From: Paramecium sonneborni
Taxonomy: Eukaryota > Ciliophora > Oligohymenophorea > Peniculida > Parameciidae
Direction of reading: 5' to 3'
Assembly (NCBI GenBank): GCA_905182985.1
Contig: CAJJDN010000019.1
Span: forward strand, 587,760-651,759
Length of the DNA: 64,000 nucleotides
Part shown: positions 40,526 to 52,133 of the stretch, in pieces
How positions within the stretch are numbered: position 1 is the stretch's first letter
Layout of the letters: each line of letters starts with the position of its first letter
Translations under genes and position numbers: made by a program
Notes under the pieces: generated by a model
Seen by the model: only the letters and a program-made list of their open reading frames with translations
What the model was told of the DNA's origin: nothing
Databases searched by the model: none

Positions 40526-41367
40526 ATTAACAACTGCTCCAAATTGGAGTGATAAGTATTTTAGTGATCCAAATAAATTTGATTATAAAAGTTGGTTAAA
40601 TTAAAGACCAATTAAAGAGGATAATGGATATGTATTTGTTCCTTTTTCTGCTGGAGGTAGAAATTGTATTGGTTAACATATGGCAATGATGACTATGAAA
40701 ATTATGATTGGTTAAATTTTAAGAAAATATGATGTCATGGTAGATTAAACTGTGTAAGTAACATACCCTTTAGTATTGTTTATTCAATATTCATCTAAAG
40801 ATCTAGTCAAATTAGAAAAGCGTAAGCCATGAATTATTATGCACATATAAAATAAAAATATGTCATTCTATATCATATTATTATATAACTTATACTTTTA
40901 TCTACTTTTCATCTTTATTAATATTTATTAATTTAATCTAATTAAAATTAACCTTTAATCACATTAATTGAACTTTAATTGAAATTTATATGAACAAGAG
41001 TACTAAGTATTCTTCAACAATCAACTTGATTATGTATTTAAATTTCTAAAAAATAAAGAAAATTAATATCAAGAGAGGAAAATTGTATACCTGATTCAGA
41101 ATTCAATATTTATATAATTTATAATGAATTTGTGGATATTTCTTTTTCAACATATTTCCTATGTTAATTTATGGTTTACTTTTATATCAAAAAAATTCTA
41201 AATCATCTTTTACTGAATAATCTTATTATATTTCTTATAAACTTTAAAATGATATAAAACAAATAAATAATTTAAATAAAATAAAATTATATCTTGAAAG
41301 AAGATTTTTCTATTTTCCTTTATGGATTTATTTGTTTATAAATAAATAATTTTAAATATAGATGAAA
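40519..41367. repeat. Assembly duplication C, copy 1 (849 bp)
   Basis: Same sequence as 41674-42522. It contains the last exon of the P450 gene and ~530 bp of 3' flank. Confidence 0.9.
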
Positions 41368-41673
41368 NNNNNNNNNNNNNNNNNNNNNNNNNNNNNNNNN
41401 NNNNNNNNNNNNNNNNNNNNNNNNNNNNNNNNNNNNNNNNNNNNNNNNNNNNNNNNNNNNNNNNNNNNNNNNNNNNNNNNNNNNNNNNNNNNNNNNNNNN
41501 NNNNNNNNNNNNNNNNNNNNNNNNNNNNNNNNNNNNNNNNNNNNNNNNNNNNNNNNNNNNNNNNNNNNNNNNNNNNNNNNNNNNNNNNNNNNNNNNNNNN
41601 NNNNNNNNNNNNNNNNNNNNNNNNNNNNNNNNNNNNNNNNNNNNNNNNNNNNNNNNNNNNNNNNNNNNNNNNN
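41368..41673. other. Assembly gap, 306 N
   Basis: Run of N. Because both flanks are copies of one sequence, the gap is probably spurious and of zero true length. Confidence 0.97.
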
Positions 41674-42522
41674 TAGCTGCATTAACAACTGCTCCAAATT
41701 GGAGTGATAAGTATTTTAGTGATCCAAATAAATTTGATTATAAAAGTTGGTTAAATTAAAGACCAATTAAAGAGGATAATGGATATGTATTTGTTCCTTT
41801 TTCTGCTGGAGGTAGAAATTGTATTGGTTAACATATGGCAATGATGACTATGAAAATTATGATTGGTTAAATTTTAAGAAAATATGATGTCATGGTAGAT
41901 TAAACTGTGTAAGTAACATACCCTTTAGTATTGTTTATTCAATATTCATCTAAAGATCTAGTCAAATTAGAAAAGCGTAAGCCATGAATTATTATGCACA
42001 TATAAAATAAAAATATGTCATTCTATATCATATTATTATATAACTTATACTTTTATCTACTTTTCATCTTTATTAATATTTATTAATTTAATCTAATTAA
42101 AATTAACCTTTAATCACATTAATTGAACTTTAATTGAAATTTATATGAACAAGAGTACTAAGTATTCTTCAACAATCAACTTGATTATGTATTTAAATTT
42201 CTAAAAAATAAAGAAAATTAATATCAAGAGAGGAAAATTGTATACCTGATTCAGAATTCAATATTTATATAATTTATAATGAATTTGTGGATATTTCTTT
42301 TTCAACATATTTCCTATGTTAATTTATGGTTTACTTTTATATCAAAAAAATTCTAAATCATCTTTTACTGAATAATCTTATTATATTTCTTATAAACTTT
42401 AAAATGATATAAAACAAATAAATAATTTAAATAAAATAAAATTATATCTTGAAAGAAGATTTTTCTATTTTCCTTTATGGATTTATTTGTTTATAAATAA
42501 ATAATTTTAAATATAGATGAAA
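41674..42522. repeat. Assembly duplication C, copy 2 (849 bp)
   Basis: Copy of 40519-41367 including the P450 C-terminus (stop at 41985-41987). Leads directly into the next gene's 3' flank. Confidence 0.9.
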
Positions 42523-42652
42523 TTCTGTTTCTATTTTGATACTAATTTAAAAAGGTGAAAGCTAAAGTTAATAAATAAATAATTTTAATAAATAACTAAA
42601 TATACTTTGAGATATGTTGATATAATTCATAAAAACTTTTTGATATTAAAGA

Positions 42653-43699
42653 TCAGGAGTTTTTAAAATCTCTACCAAAAAGACTTCCATTAAATTAACA
42701 ATTGATTCTACCTAAAGCTTTTGATACAAATAAATCTAATTTCTATTGTACGACTTAATTTTTTTTATACGTATCATTTGGTGTAATTTTTGAGTATTTG
42801 CGAGTAATTATACTACATCTTTTTCTGGAACTATCACTTCCTTCATTATAATATTCATTATTATTAGAATATTCTTTAATGATAGTAAGACTATCTATTC
42901 CTTAAGTAAAACTATCTTGATTAAATTTTGTATGATTATGATCTAAAACCTTAATAAGTTATTAAAATACTATTTCAATAGAAGGATCATCAGCTCTCTT
43001 TGCTTCTTTATAGGTTTTTATTAATTAGTTTAGTATCTTTAATCTTTATATAACTCCTTTTTCTTCTTCGGTTCTTCTTAAAGTCGATCTATCAACTTTT
43101 GGTTCAATTCTAAATTCTTTTCTTCTTTATTTAGGAATGATATCATCAAAGGATTCCGTATCAGTAATTAATGTTCTTGATAAAGGTTTAATTTGTTAAT
43201 AATAATCTGCTAATTCAAAATAATGTTCTTTTCCATTTCCCATTTAAAATTTAGGAAGTTCAACTTTTTTATTAGATTTGCTTAATCCTATAAAATAATC
43301 TTTTAATCTTTCAAATTTAATTTACTCTTCTTTATTTTATAATTCCATCAATCCATCATCTTCTTTTGCCTTTATAAATTTTTCATAATTTTATTCCTTA
43401 GGTTTTCCTACCATTTGCCAACCTTGAATTATTTATTTTTTATCTAAAGAATTTGAAAATATTTTATAATTAGGAGGTCCGTATTTTGTTAATGAAGCAT
43501 CTATTCTACAATGATCTGTTAAACAATATTTTAAAGCTTTATCTTTAACTAATCCTGATTTACGAAGTTGAGCATAAACAGAAGCATCCTATTCATTTGG
43601 CTAAGGAGATCGCTCTTTAGGTTAAAATCTTTAGCACTATTTATAAAAACCAATATCCCTAGGAGATTTTTGTTAAAAAGGCAATCGAACTTGTTTCAT
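42653..43699 (-). CDS. Unknown basic protein, 348 aa
   Basis: Uninterrupted frame of 349 codons with no introns, starting MKQVRLPFQQKSPRDIGFYK. Two early short motifs, SVYAQLRKSGLVKDKALKYC and HCRIDASLTKYGPPNYKIFS, give it a distinctive N-terminal half. The second half is Lys/Arg/Glu-rich helix and a Ser-rich stretch (NEGSDSSRKRCS). No signal peptide, membrane segment or domain recognised. It converges with the P450 gene. Gene status is sure from length; function unknown. Confidence 0.82.
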
Positions 43700-43951
43700 T
43701 AATCAAAATTTTTATAATTTTATTTAAACATCATGGCTTTTTACATAGATGTGCATTCAGTTTCAGAAATTACTCTTAACTGAACACCTTTTAAAAAAAA
43801 TTAATATTTTCTTTATTTCTCTTTATCAAAACTTTAATTCCTTCTTAAATTTAATTTATAGTCTAAAAATAATTAATTTATTATTGACACATTAAAATAA
43901 TCAATTTATTAACTCTAATTTGTTTATATATTACTTTTTATTATTAATATT

Positions 43952-44385
43952 ATGAATAAATTTTTGTTCCTCTCCTTGATTATTTCTGTTTCTTTAGCTT
44001 CTCTTGATGATTAAGATCTCATCAAGAAATATTCTATCAAAATTCATTAAAGAGGCGACAATTCTAATTATCCAGAAAAAGGTGATTAAGTCAAAGTGCA
44101 TTATACAGTAATTATTTATTTCTATATAAGGGAAAATTACTTGATGGCACAAAATTTGATAGTAGCAAGGATAGAAATCAACCTTTTGAATTTAGAGTAG
44201 GAATAGGTTAAGTCATTAAATGTTGGGATGAGGTTGTTTTGAATTTAACACTTGGTGATAAAGTCACAGTTATCTGTCCATCTGATACAGCATATGGAAA
44301 TAGAGGAGCAGGAAGAGTCATTCCACCTAATTCAGATTTATAATTTGATATTGATATGCTAGGATTTAGGGATTAGGAATTATGA
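43952..44385 (+). CDS. Secreted/ER FKBP-type peptidyl-prolyl isomerase
   Basis: 136-aa protein with a 23-nt intron (44108-44130, ending AAG). Residues 1-17 ([17 protein letters not shown]) are a clear signal peptide. The FKBP domain follows: [70 protein letters not shown]. Conserved active-site residues Y, F, D, V-I, W and Y are visible. It catalyses cis-trans isomerisation of Xaa-Pro bonds, assisting folding in the secretory pathway. There is no C-terminal KDEL-type signal (ends DQEL), so retention is uncertain. Confidence 0.95.
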
Positions 44386-45673
44386 TGAATAAAATTTTAT
44401 ATACATAAAATAAAAAGGTATTATACAAAAACTTTTTTTATTTTAACAAATATTGCTTTTATTTTCTTTAAATACGTCTCTTAAGATTAAAAACTTGCAT
44501 ATATTTTAAATATTGCATATAAATAAAGATAAAATATTCATCTATTCATATATTCATATAAATTCTTAGAAATAATAATTTTAGAAATTTTCTTAAAATA
44601 TTCCATTTATTCATTATTTTTATTTTTAGTAAATTGTTGATAATGAAGCTTACAGGATGAGAAAAAATTTAAATATTTTTATAATTTTTTACTAATTTTA
44701 TAGCATTGAATCTTTTATAGAGCTTAAAAAAATAGCGAAGACATTATTGACAAAAATAATTAAATTTTATACATTTTTTTCGGATTTTAAGTTAATATAA
44801 ATATTATTGTTAAGTCATTTGTAAAAAAGATTTTCAAATTGAAAATTCGAAGTATCAATCCATATTCTTAAACCTTTAAAAGAAGTAATTTTCCTTATTA
44901 CTAGATTTTTCTCATATATTAATACTATTTGCAAGTTTGAATTTTTTATTTTCCCAAATTGTAATAACTTTTACTTATAATTTTTCTTTTTCTAATTCTA
45001 ATACATTGAAATTTTTCTTACTTTTTTAACCTTTTGAATATGATAAGCTATCAACAGTCGTATTATTATTTGTAATTTTATTTTTTAGATATTAAATATT
45101 AGATTGAATTTATAATTTAACTCTATGGAAGTTTGGCAGAAGTGATGATTATTAAATCTTTGGCAATTTATTTGTCTAATTTGAGTATTTGGCAACAAAA
45201 ACTCACTAAAATTATGTTTATAAATTAAGAAATTTATTAATTATGTTATTTACAACCATGAGAATATTATAAGGAAACGGTTTAAGAATAGCAAATCAGA
45301 AAATAAATTTTCTTTATCTCTAATTTTATGATAATAAAAATAGAGCATTATTGGATAATTTTTTAAACCATTATCATTTGATTAAAGCTTAAGATTAACC
45401 TTATTCAATTTTTTGAGTTTAAAATAAAAAATAATGTTAACAATAATTTAATCTAAAGTTAGAAAATATAATTAGAAGTTTTAGTATGGAAAAACATTCT
45501 AAAATTGTTATTTCTGTCCATAATTTTGGTGTGAAGGATAATTTTCCTAAGTTTGGGAGATTATAGGTTAATTCATTAATCGGAAAAGAAATTAATTATA
45601 TTTAATTATTATATTTTAAAGCATAAACTTTATGAGAATGTTATTATATATTTAAAATTAAGATTTACAAAAT
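44386..45673. other. Long intergenic stretch, possible decayed coding sequence
   Basis: Mostly non-coding. Between about 45113 and 45632 one plus frame has coding-like composition (WKFGRSDDYQIFGNLFVQ, RILQGNGLRIANQKI) and is broken only by TGA. With TGA as the sole stop this may be chance; no motif was recognised. Confidence 0.35.
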
Positions 45674-46641
45674 ATGGATATAGAATTTTAATAATCTCCT
45701 GTGTTAAATAATGGAGAGGAGAAGAAAAAATCTAATTATGTTCACATACCAGTTTATGATGTAAAACCAATCAAGAATTACCCTAATTCTGCTTAATAAG
45801 TTGAATCAGATGAATAAACAGTTTAAATAGATGAACGATGGTATGCTAAGAATGAAAATTATAAGCCATTAACGGCAGATGAAAGACCTGGTTTCATACG
45901 AAAAGTATTGATTAATATAATAAGGTTTATACTATTATGATACTACAATTAATATTGACAGTTGTGGCCTGTTGCTTTTCATATTTTTGTATCCCATATC
46001 GTGATTTTCAAAATGAGTATTCAGGTTGGGTTTATTTGGCAATAGCAATAGCAATAATAATTGAATTGATATTATTGTGGATACCAAAATATTCCTGGAG
46101 AGTTCCTCATAATTACATATTTCTCTTGGTTTTCACACTGGCTGAAAGTTACATCATTTCTCAACTTTGTAGTTATGTTTTCAACAAATATAGTGAAGAA
46201 GGAGGTATACTGAAACAATAATTAGGATTCATTGTATTAATGGCTGCTGCCCTTACTTTAGCTGCTGTGATAGGCCTTACTGTTTATGCATGCAAAACCA
46301 AAAAAGATTTTACCACCAAAGGTATTTAATCAACACAACCTAATTAAAGGGGCATTCTTATTTATGGCAAGTACTTCTTTATTTCTTTTTGCTATATTGT
46401 CTGGTGTCTATTATGATCAAGCCATGAGTTTACTTTATTCATTGATTTCGAGCCTGCTATTTGGAGTTTATTTAATATATGATACTCAATTAATTATAGG
46501 AGGAAGTGTAATCCATTTATTTTCATGTAGACCCATAAATTATCGATTGATGACTATATCATTGGAGCTATGTTCATTTACATAGACATAATCTATTTGT
46601 TTGCTCACATAGTTTTAATTATTATTGCATGTTTCAGATGA
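45674..46641 (+). CDS. TMBIM / Bax inhibitor-1 family membrane protein
   Basis: 298-aa protein after introns 45905-45924 (20 nt, ends AAG), 46322-46349 (ends AAAG) and 46508-46530. An optional 21-nt intron may lie at 46204-46224. A hydrophilic N-terminus of ~75 residues precedes FIRKVYTIMILQLILT, then seven hydrophobic segments. Family landmarks are LAAVIGLTVYACKTKKDFT, YLIYDTQLIIGG and HKLSIDDYIIGAMFIYIDII. TMBIM proteins are ER/Golgi Ca2+-leak channels that protect against cell death in other eukaryotes; that role here is inferred. All three introns restore conserved motifs exactly. Confidence 0.92.
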
Positions 46642-46743
46642 AAAACAAGAATGAAACTCATATTATAAAATTTTATAATATCTTTTTAATCATCTTAATC
46701 TCCATTATTATTTAATAAATAAAAAATCAAAAAACTTAATAAA

Positions 46744-47781
46744 TCAAAAATCTAATTTAACTATTTTTTTATTCTCTTCGATCATCATTGCATATAATTC
46801 TACTTGATTCCGATACCATTTATTTTCATTCATTAATTTACCTTAAACTTCTATTAATCTATCAATTTCAGCACAATGTAAAATTATTCGCATCAGCAAT
46901 AACTGCTATTTACTGTCAAATTTTTTTTATTTTTAATCCAATTCATTTTATTGTTACTGGATGGCTTCATTCATCCTGTCTAATTCACTTGTTAGTAGTA
47001 TCAATTTCTATTTACAATCAACATATTAAACCATTTTGTTTTTGATCTCTGTCTCTTATTAATTTTTCTTTTCCAATACTTATTAATAATTCAGTTCATA
47101 TTCTTTATTTTATGTTTCTATTCTCCTTAACTTTTCATTTTATAAATTATAATTTTCCAGTAGTGAACTATACACTTTTTATAATTCATCGTAATCATTC
47201 TATTACTTAAATATTTATTATTAATTAATTATTTCATCGTTTCTTATACTACTTAAATTTTCATTCTCACAAACTAAAAATCCTAATTTGCATTCTAATT
47301 ATTTTATTGTATACTATAATTATTAAATAAACTATTATTGCTGAGTAATTTATTAATATTAATTTTGGACCAATATTTCCTTTTGAGCTATCATTTTATT
47401 GGCATCAGTTAATTGATTTTCTAATTGTTAACACTGAAGTTCTTTCTTAACTAATCTTTCAGATAAGTCTTTTAATTAAAGTTCATAATTTTTATTTTCA
47501 TAACTATTTCCCTTAATCTCTTAGTTTTAATGCTTTAATTTATCATTCTCTTAATTTAATCTTTCTAGTTCAACTCCCATTAAAAAACAAATGATATCAA
47601 ATTAATTCTTAACCTTGCAATCTCTGCCAGAACTAAAATTCATTAATTCAATTATACATTGTTCTCGATGTTCTTTCAGCAGAAAAATTGATTTTGGTTA
47701 ATTACAATTTCTGGTACTTGAACAAGTATTGAATTTAGTATCAAAATTTGAATTATAATCATCAAGTGGCATTCTATACAT
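46744..47781 (-). CDS. Coiled-coil protein, 345 aa
   Basis: Single frame of 346 codons without introns. The chosen start (MYRMPLDDYNSNFD) is the first ATG followed by coding-like sequence; the frame extends about 39 codons further upstream without stop. From residue ~75 onward it is a near-continuous coiled coil (LERLNQENDKLKHQNQEIK, LQLKDLSERLVKKELQ, LQNEKLRRIETQNKEYEL). No motor, kinase or other domain. Likely structural (cytoskeleton or basal-body type), by composition only. Converges with the TMBIM gene, 102 bp apart. Confidence 0.7.
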
Positions 47782-47996
47782 GATAAATAGTTTAACCGCT
47801 AAATATTTATAATAATATAAATTACTTTTGCAAAACAATATACAATTTATTAATTGAAAATGAAGATGGTTTCTTCTTAAATTCTTTATGTCCAAATACT
47901 ATTATTGAGCTGTATGAAAATATTCCTAAACAACAAAAAATATAGATGAATGCTTTTTGAATAATCCTTGGGTATCACTTTGATATATTGAATATT

Positions 47997-49060
47997 AAAA
48001 TCAACCTAACAATTAAAATTTTATGTTGAAAAAGTGAAAAAGAGTATCTAATAATTAAATTAAATAAGCATATACAAGTTTAGTACCTTTAAAGTTACAT
48101 ATCGCCAGTAAGGTTTTAAATTTTAATTGTGTATTGTTGTTGATAAAGGGTTTTTTAATCTATCATGTACTCTTTATACATGAAAGGGTAATGAGTAATT
48201 TAAATTGATACAAGCATTTATAACTTGTTATTTGTGAGATTAAATTAACATTCATATTAAAAATATATATTAATATTCTCATGAATCTCTTTTCTCTTTT
48301 TACCCTTTGATATCCTTAGGAAGTAGTACACTATTAATTATTCCCATATCATCTAACATTTTTCATTTCTTCATGGTCATCTCCTTTTTACAAAATTTAA
48401 CTATTTTAAGTAAATCTAATCATTTTTTTGCTTTATACTTATATTAACGAAAATACTAATAGTAAAAATAACAGTTTATTCCATAATTTTTAGAAGTAAC
48501 TTCTTGTTCACTTAGTTCAAAAGCTTAAATAAATTAGTATACAAAAGACTCTAAAATTTATTATACAAAGTAATTATGAAATTTCTTTGAATATTAATAA
48601 CTTTATTCTCGATTTAAAAGTTATTGATATTATTTTCTCCAATGAAATTTTATTCAAATGTAGATAGTGTAGAAGTAAAAATCATATAAAATGAATTGAT
48701 AGGTCATTTAGATTTTATCATTAATTTATAGTATAATTCGTAGAAGATGTAAATAAAAATATATTAATGGAGTCAGTTTTAATAGATTATCTAATTTGAT
48801 GGGTAGAAAAAACACAAATTAAAATAAGATTTTAATAATTCGAATAAAAATTCAGAATCTTAATATTGAGTAGATATTGATGAAAAGAGAGCAATATCTT
48901 GAGTATTATACTGAAAATTTATGGAAAAATTAAATCTTTCAGTGATAAAGGGCATTTGTTAAATAAATGAATAAAAGTTATCTAAAACAAATTATGAGAT
49001 TCAGTTAAAGATTTATTAATTGAAATAATGTTTGATTAAATGTTCTGTGAACGTTAAAAA
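47997..49060. repeat. Assembly duplication D, copy 1 (1064 bp)
   Basis: Identical by eye to 49062-50125 with a single N at 49061. Non-coding upstream region of the ATPase gene. Confidence 0.9.
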
Positions 49061-49061
49061 N

Positions 49062-50125
49062 AAAATCAACCTAACAATTAAAATTTTATGTTGAAAAAGT
49101 GAAAAAGAGTATCTAATAATTAAATTAAATAAGCATATACAAGTTTAGTACCTTTAAAGTTACATATCGCCAGTAAGGTTTTAAATTTTAATTGTGTATT
49201 GTTGTTGATAAAGGGTTTTTTAATCTATCATGTACTCTTTATACATGAAAGGGTAATGAGTAATTTAAATTGATACAAGCATTTATAACTTGTTATTTGT
49301 GAGATTAAATTAACATTCATATTAAAAATATATATTAATATTCTCATGAATCTCTTTTCTCTTTTTACCCTTTGATATCCTTAGGAAGTAGTACACTATT
49401 AATTATTCCCATATCATCTAACATTTTTCATTTCTTCATGGTCATCTCCTTTTTACAAAATTTAACTATTTTAAGTAAATCTAATCATTTTTTTGCTTTA
49501 TACTTATATTAACGAAAATACTAATAGTAAAAATAACAGTTTATTCCATAATTTTTAGAAGTAACTTCTTGTTCACTTAGTTCAAAAGCTTAAATAAATT
49601 AGTATACAAAAGACTCTAAAATTTATTATACAAAGTAATTATGAAATTTCTTTGAATATTAATAACTTTATTCTCGATTTAAAAGTTATTGATATTATTT
49701 TCTCCAATGAAATTTTATTCAAATGTAGATAGTGTAGAAGTAAAAATCATATAAAATGAATTGATAGGTCATTTAGATTTTATCATTAATTTATAGTATA
49801 ATTCGTAGAAGATGTAAATAAAAATATATTAATGGAGTCAGTTTTAATAGATTATCTAATTTGATGGGTAGAAAAAACACAAATTAAAATAAGATTTTAA
49901 TAATTCGAATAAAAATTCAGAATCTTAATATTGAGTAGATATTGATGAAAAGAGAGCAATATCTTGAGTATTATACTGAAAATTTATGGAAAAATTAAAT
50001 CTTTCAGTGATAAAGGGCATTTGTTAAATAAATGAATAAAAGTTATCTAAAACAAATTATGAGATTCAGTTAAAGATTTATTAATTGAAATAATGTTTGA
50101 TTAAATGTTCTGTGAACGTTAAAAA
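49062..50125. repeat. Assembly duplication D, copy 2 (1064 bp)
   Basis: Second copy of 47997-49060. Confidence 0.9.
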
Positions 50126-50881
50126 TCTTTTGAATATATAATGTTAGCTTTTTTAAGTTAGGATTATTAATAAATATATTTTAACTTTTCAAATATTTAC
50201 TATGTCTTACCGTGTTAACAATGCAGAAATTGAGGGACAACATCCACTTCTAAAAGTTACTCCTGTGAGATTCTTAAGAATCAGACTTGTTTTGACTGTA
50301 AATAAAAAAATATGAATTTAGATTATTATTTCCATAATGACAGGCTGTATGTTTGCATTGGCTTTGAGATGGAGTAAAAAATTGTATAATTGGTTTTTAT
50401 TTACTCCTTGTAATGTCGAAGAGACAGGAACTCATTATAGGGTGGATACATAGAATGGTCAATAATTTACATTAGAAAAACAGTAGATGAATGGCATTTA
50501 TTACTTTACATTTAGGTAAAATTAATTTTGAATTTAGATTGCTTAAATATGCATTCGATCCAAAAACTCAATGTTATCAGCCAATTGAATTTGAAACTGA
50601 CGGAAAGATAATCAAAGATATAATAGGGAATCGTAACGTATTGACTCAAAACTTAAAAATATAATATTATGGGAAATGTTAACTATAAATACCTATTCAA
50701 CCATTAGCAGAGTTTTTATTTGAGCATTTAACTGGTCCGTTCAACATCCTTTAATATTTTGCTGTTGCAGTATGGTTTGCTTAAAATTCAATAACATTTC
50801 CTATTCTAATATTGGCGTTTACTGCAATAGCTGTTGTGGTTAATTATATACTATATAGAAGATCAAGAAGTCTTTTATAAA
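49631..50881. repeat. Assembly duplication E, copy 1 (1251 bp)
   Basis: Identical by eye to 50883-52133 with a single N at 50882. It contains the 5' part of the ATPase gene (start 50202) cut at the N. Confidence 0.9.
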
Positions 50882-50882
50882 N

Positions 50883-52133
50883 CAAAGTAATTATGAAATT
50901 TCTTTGAATATTAATAACTTTATTCTCGATTTAAAAGTTATTGATATTATTTTCTCCAATGAAATTTTATTCAAATGTAGATAGTGTAGAAGTAAAAATC
51001 ATATAAAATGAATTGATAGGTCATTTAGATTTTATCATTAATTTATAGTATAATTCGTAGAAGATGTAAATAAAAATATATTAATGGAGTCAGTTTTAAT
51101 AGATTATCTAATTTGATGGGTAGAAAAAACACAAATTAAAATAAGATTTTAATAATTCGAATAAAAATTCAGAATCTTAATATTGAGTAGATATTGATGA
51201 AAAGAGAGCAATATCTTGAGTATTATACTGAAAATTTATGGAAAAATTAAATCTTTCAGTGATAAAGGGCATTTGTTAAATAAATGAATAAAAGTTATCT
51301 AAAACAAATTATGAGATTCAGTTAAAGATTTATTAATTGAAATAATGTTTGATTAAATGTTCTGTGAACGTTAAAAATCTTTTGAATATATAATGTTAGC
51401 TTTTTTAAGTTAGGATTATTAATAAATATATTTTAACTTTTCAAATATTTACTATGTCTTACCGTGTTAACAATGCAGAAATTGAGGGACAACATCCACT
51501 TCTAAAAGTTACTCCTGTGAGATTCTTAAGAATCAGACTTGTTTTGACTGTAAATAAAAAAATATGAATTTAGATTATTATTTCCATAATGACAGGCTGT
51601 ATGTTTGCATTGGCTTTGAGATGGAGTAAAAAATTGTATAATTGGTTTTTATTTACTCCTTGTAATGTCGAAGAGACAGGAACTCATTATAGGGTGGATA
51701 CATAGAATGGTCAATAATTTACATTAGAAAAACAGTAGATGAATGGCATTTATTACTTTACATTTAGGTAAAATTAATTTTGAATTTAGATTGCTTAAAT
51801 ATGCATTCGATCCAAAAACTCAATGTTATCAGCCAATTGAATTTGAAACTGACGGAAAGATAATCAAAGATATAATAGGGAATCGTAACGTATTGACTCA
51901 AAACTTAAAAATATAATATTATGGGAAATGTTAACTATAAATACCTATTCAACCATTAGCAGAGTTTTTATTTGAGCATTTAACTGGTCCGTTCAACATC
52001 CTTTAATATTTTGCTGTTGCAGTATGGTTTGCTTAAAATTCAATAACATTTCCTATTCTAATATTGGCGTTTACTGCAATAGCTGTTGTGGTTAATTATA
52101 TACTATATAGAAGATCAAGAAGTCTTTTATAAA
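50883..52133. repeat. Assembly duplication E, copy 2 (1251 bp)
   Basis: Second copy of 49631-50881, continuous with the rest of the ATPase gene. Confidence 0.9.

Larger units (their letters stand above)
37822..40832 (+). pseudogene. Cytochrome P450, disrupted and partly duplicated by assembly
   Basis: Signature parts are clear: N-terminal anchor MICYIFLAVLAVLFYVF; SSTSILFGG and QRILLGEAFTF (C-helix region); TSSEIIIKTFF; I-helix SIVSAGTDTSSHQ; ExxR in YEAFRI; heme loop PFSAGGRNCIG with the Cys ligand. P450s are ER-bound monooxygenases. The reading is broken: a frame shift near 37915, another near 38270, and a TGA near 38445 followed by a 121-bp TA-flanked insert (38451-38571). Small introns at about 38120-38144 and two near the IEKG...SSIAAL junction (26 and 22 nt; at 40456-40481 and 40487-40508 in copy 2) are plausible. 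The C-terminal half from ~38596 is intact. Segment 37881-39202 recurs at 39204-40525. The stop is at 40830-40832. Real pseudogene or unsolved exon structure. Confidence 0.65.
47782..50201. other. Long non-coding stretch before the ATPase gene
   Basis: Contains duplication D and no coding frame of note. After collapse about 1.35 kb of AT-rich upstream sequence remains. One perfect 7-bp inverted repeat (TCATGTA...TACATGA) occurs near 48163 and again in the copy. Nothing else recognised. Confidence 0.45.

Noticed and set aside
48150..48190. Inverted repeat TCATGTA...TACATGA
   Set aside because: Only seven base pairs in AT-rich DNA; no flanking promoter or RNA features.
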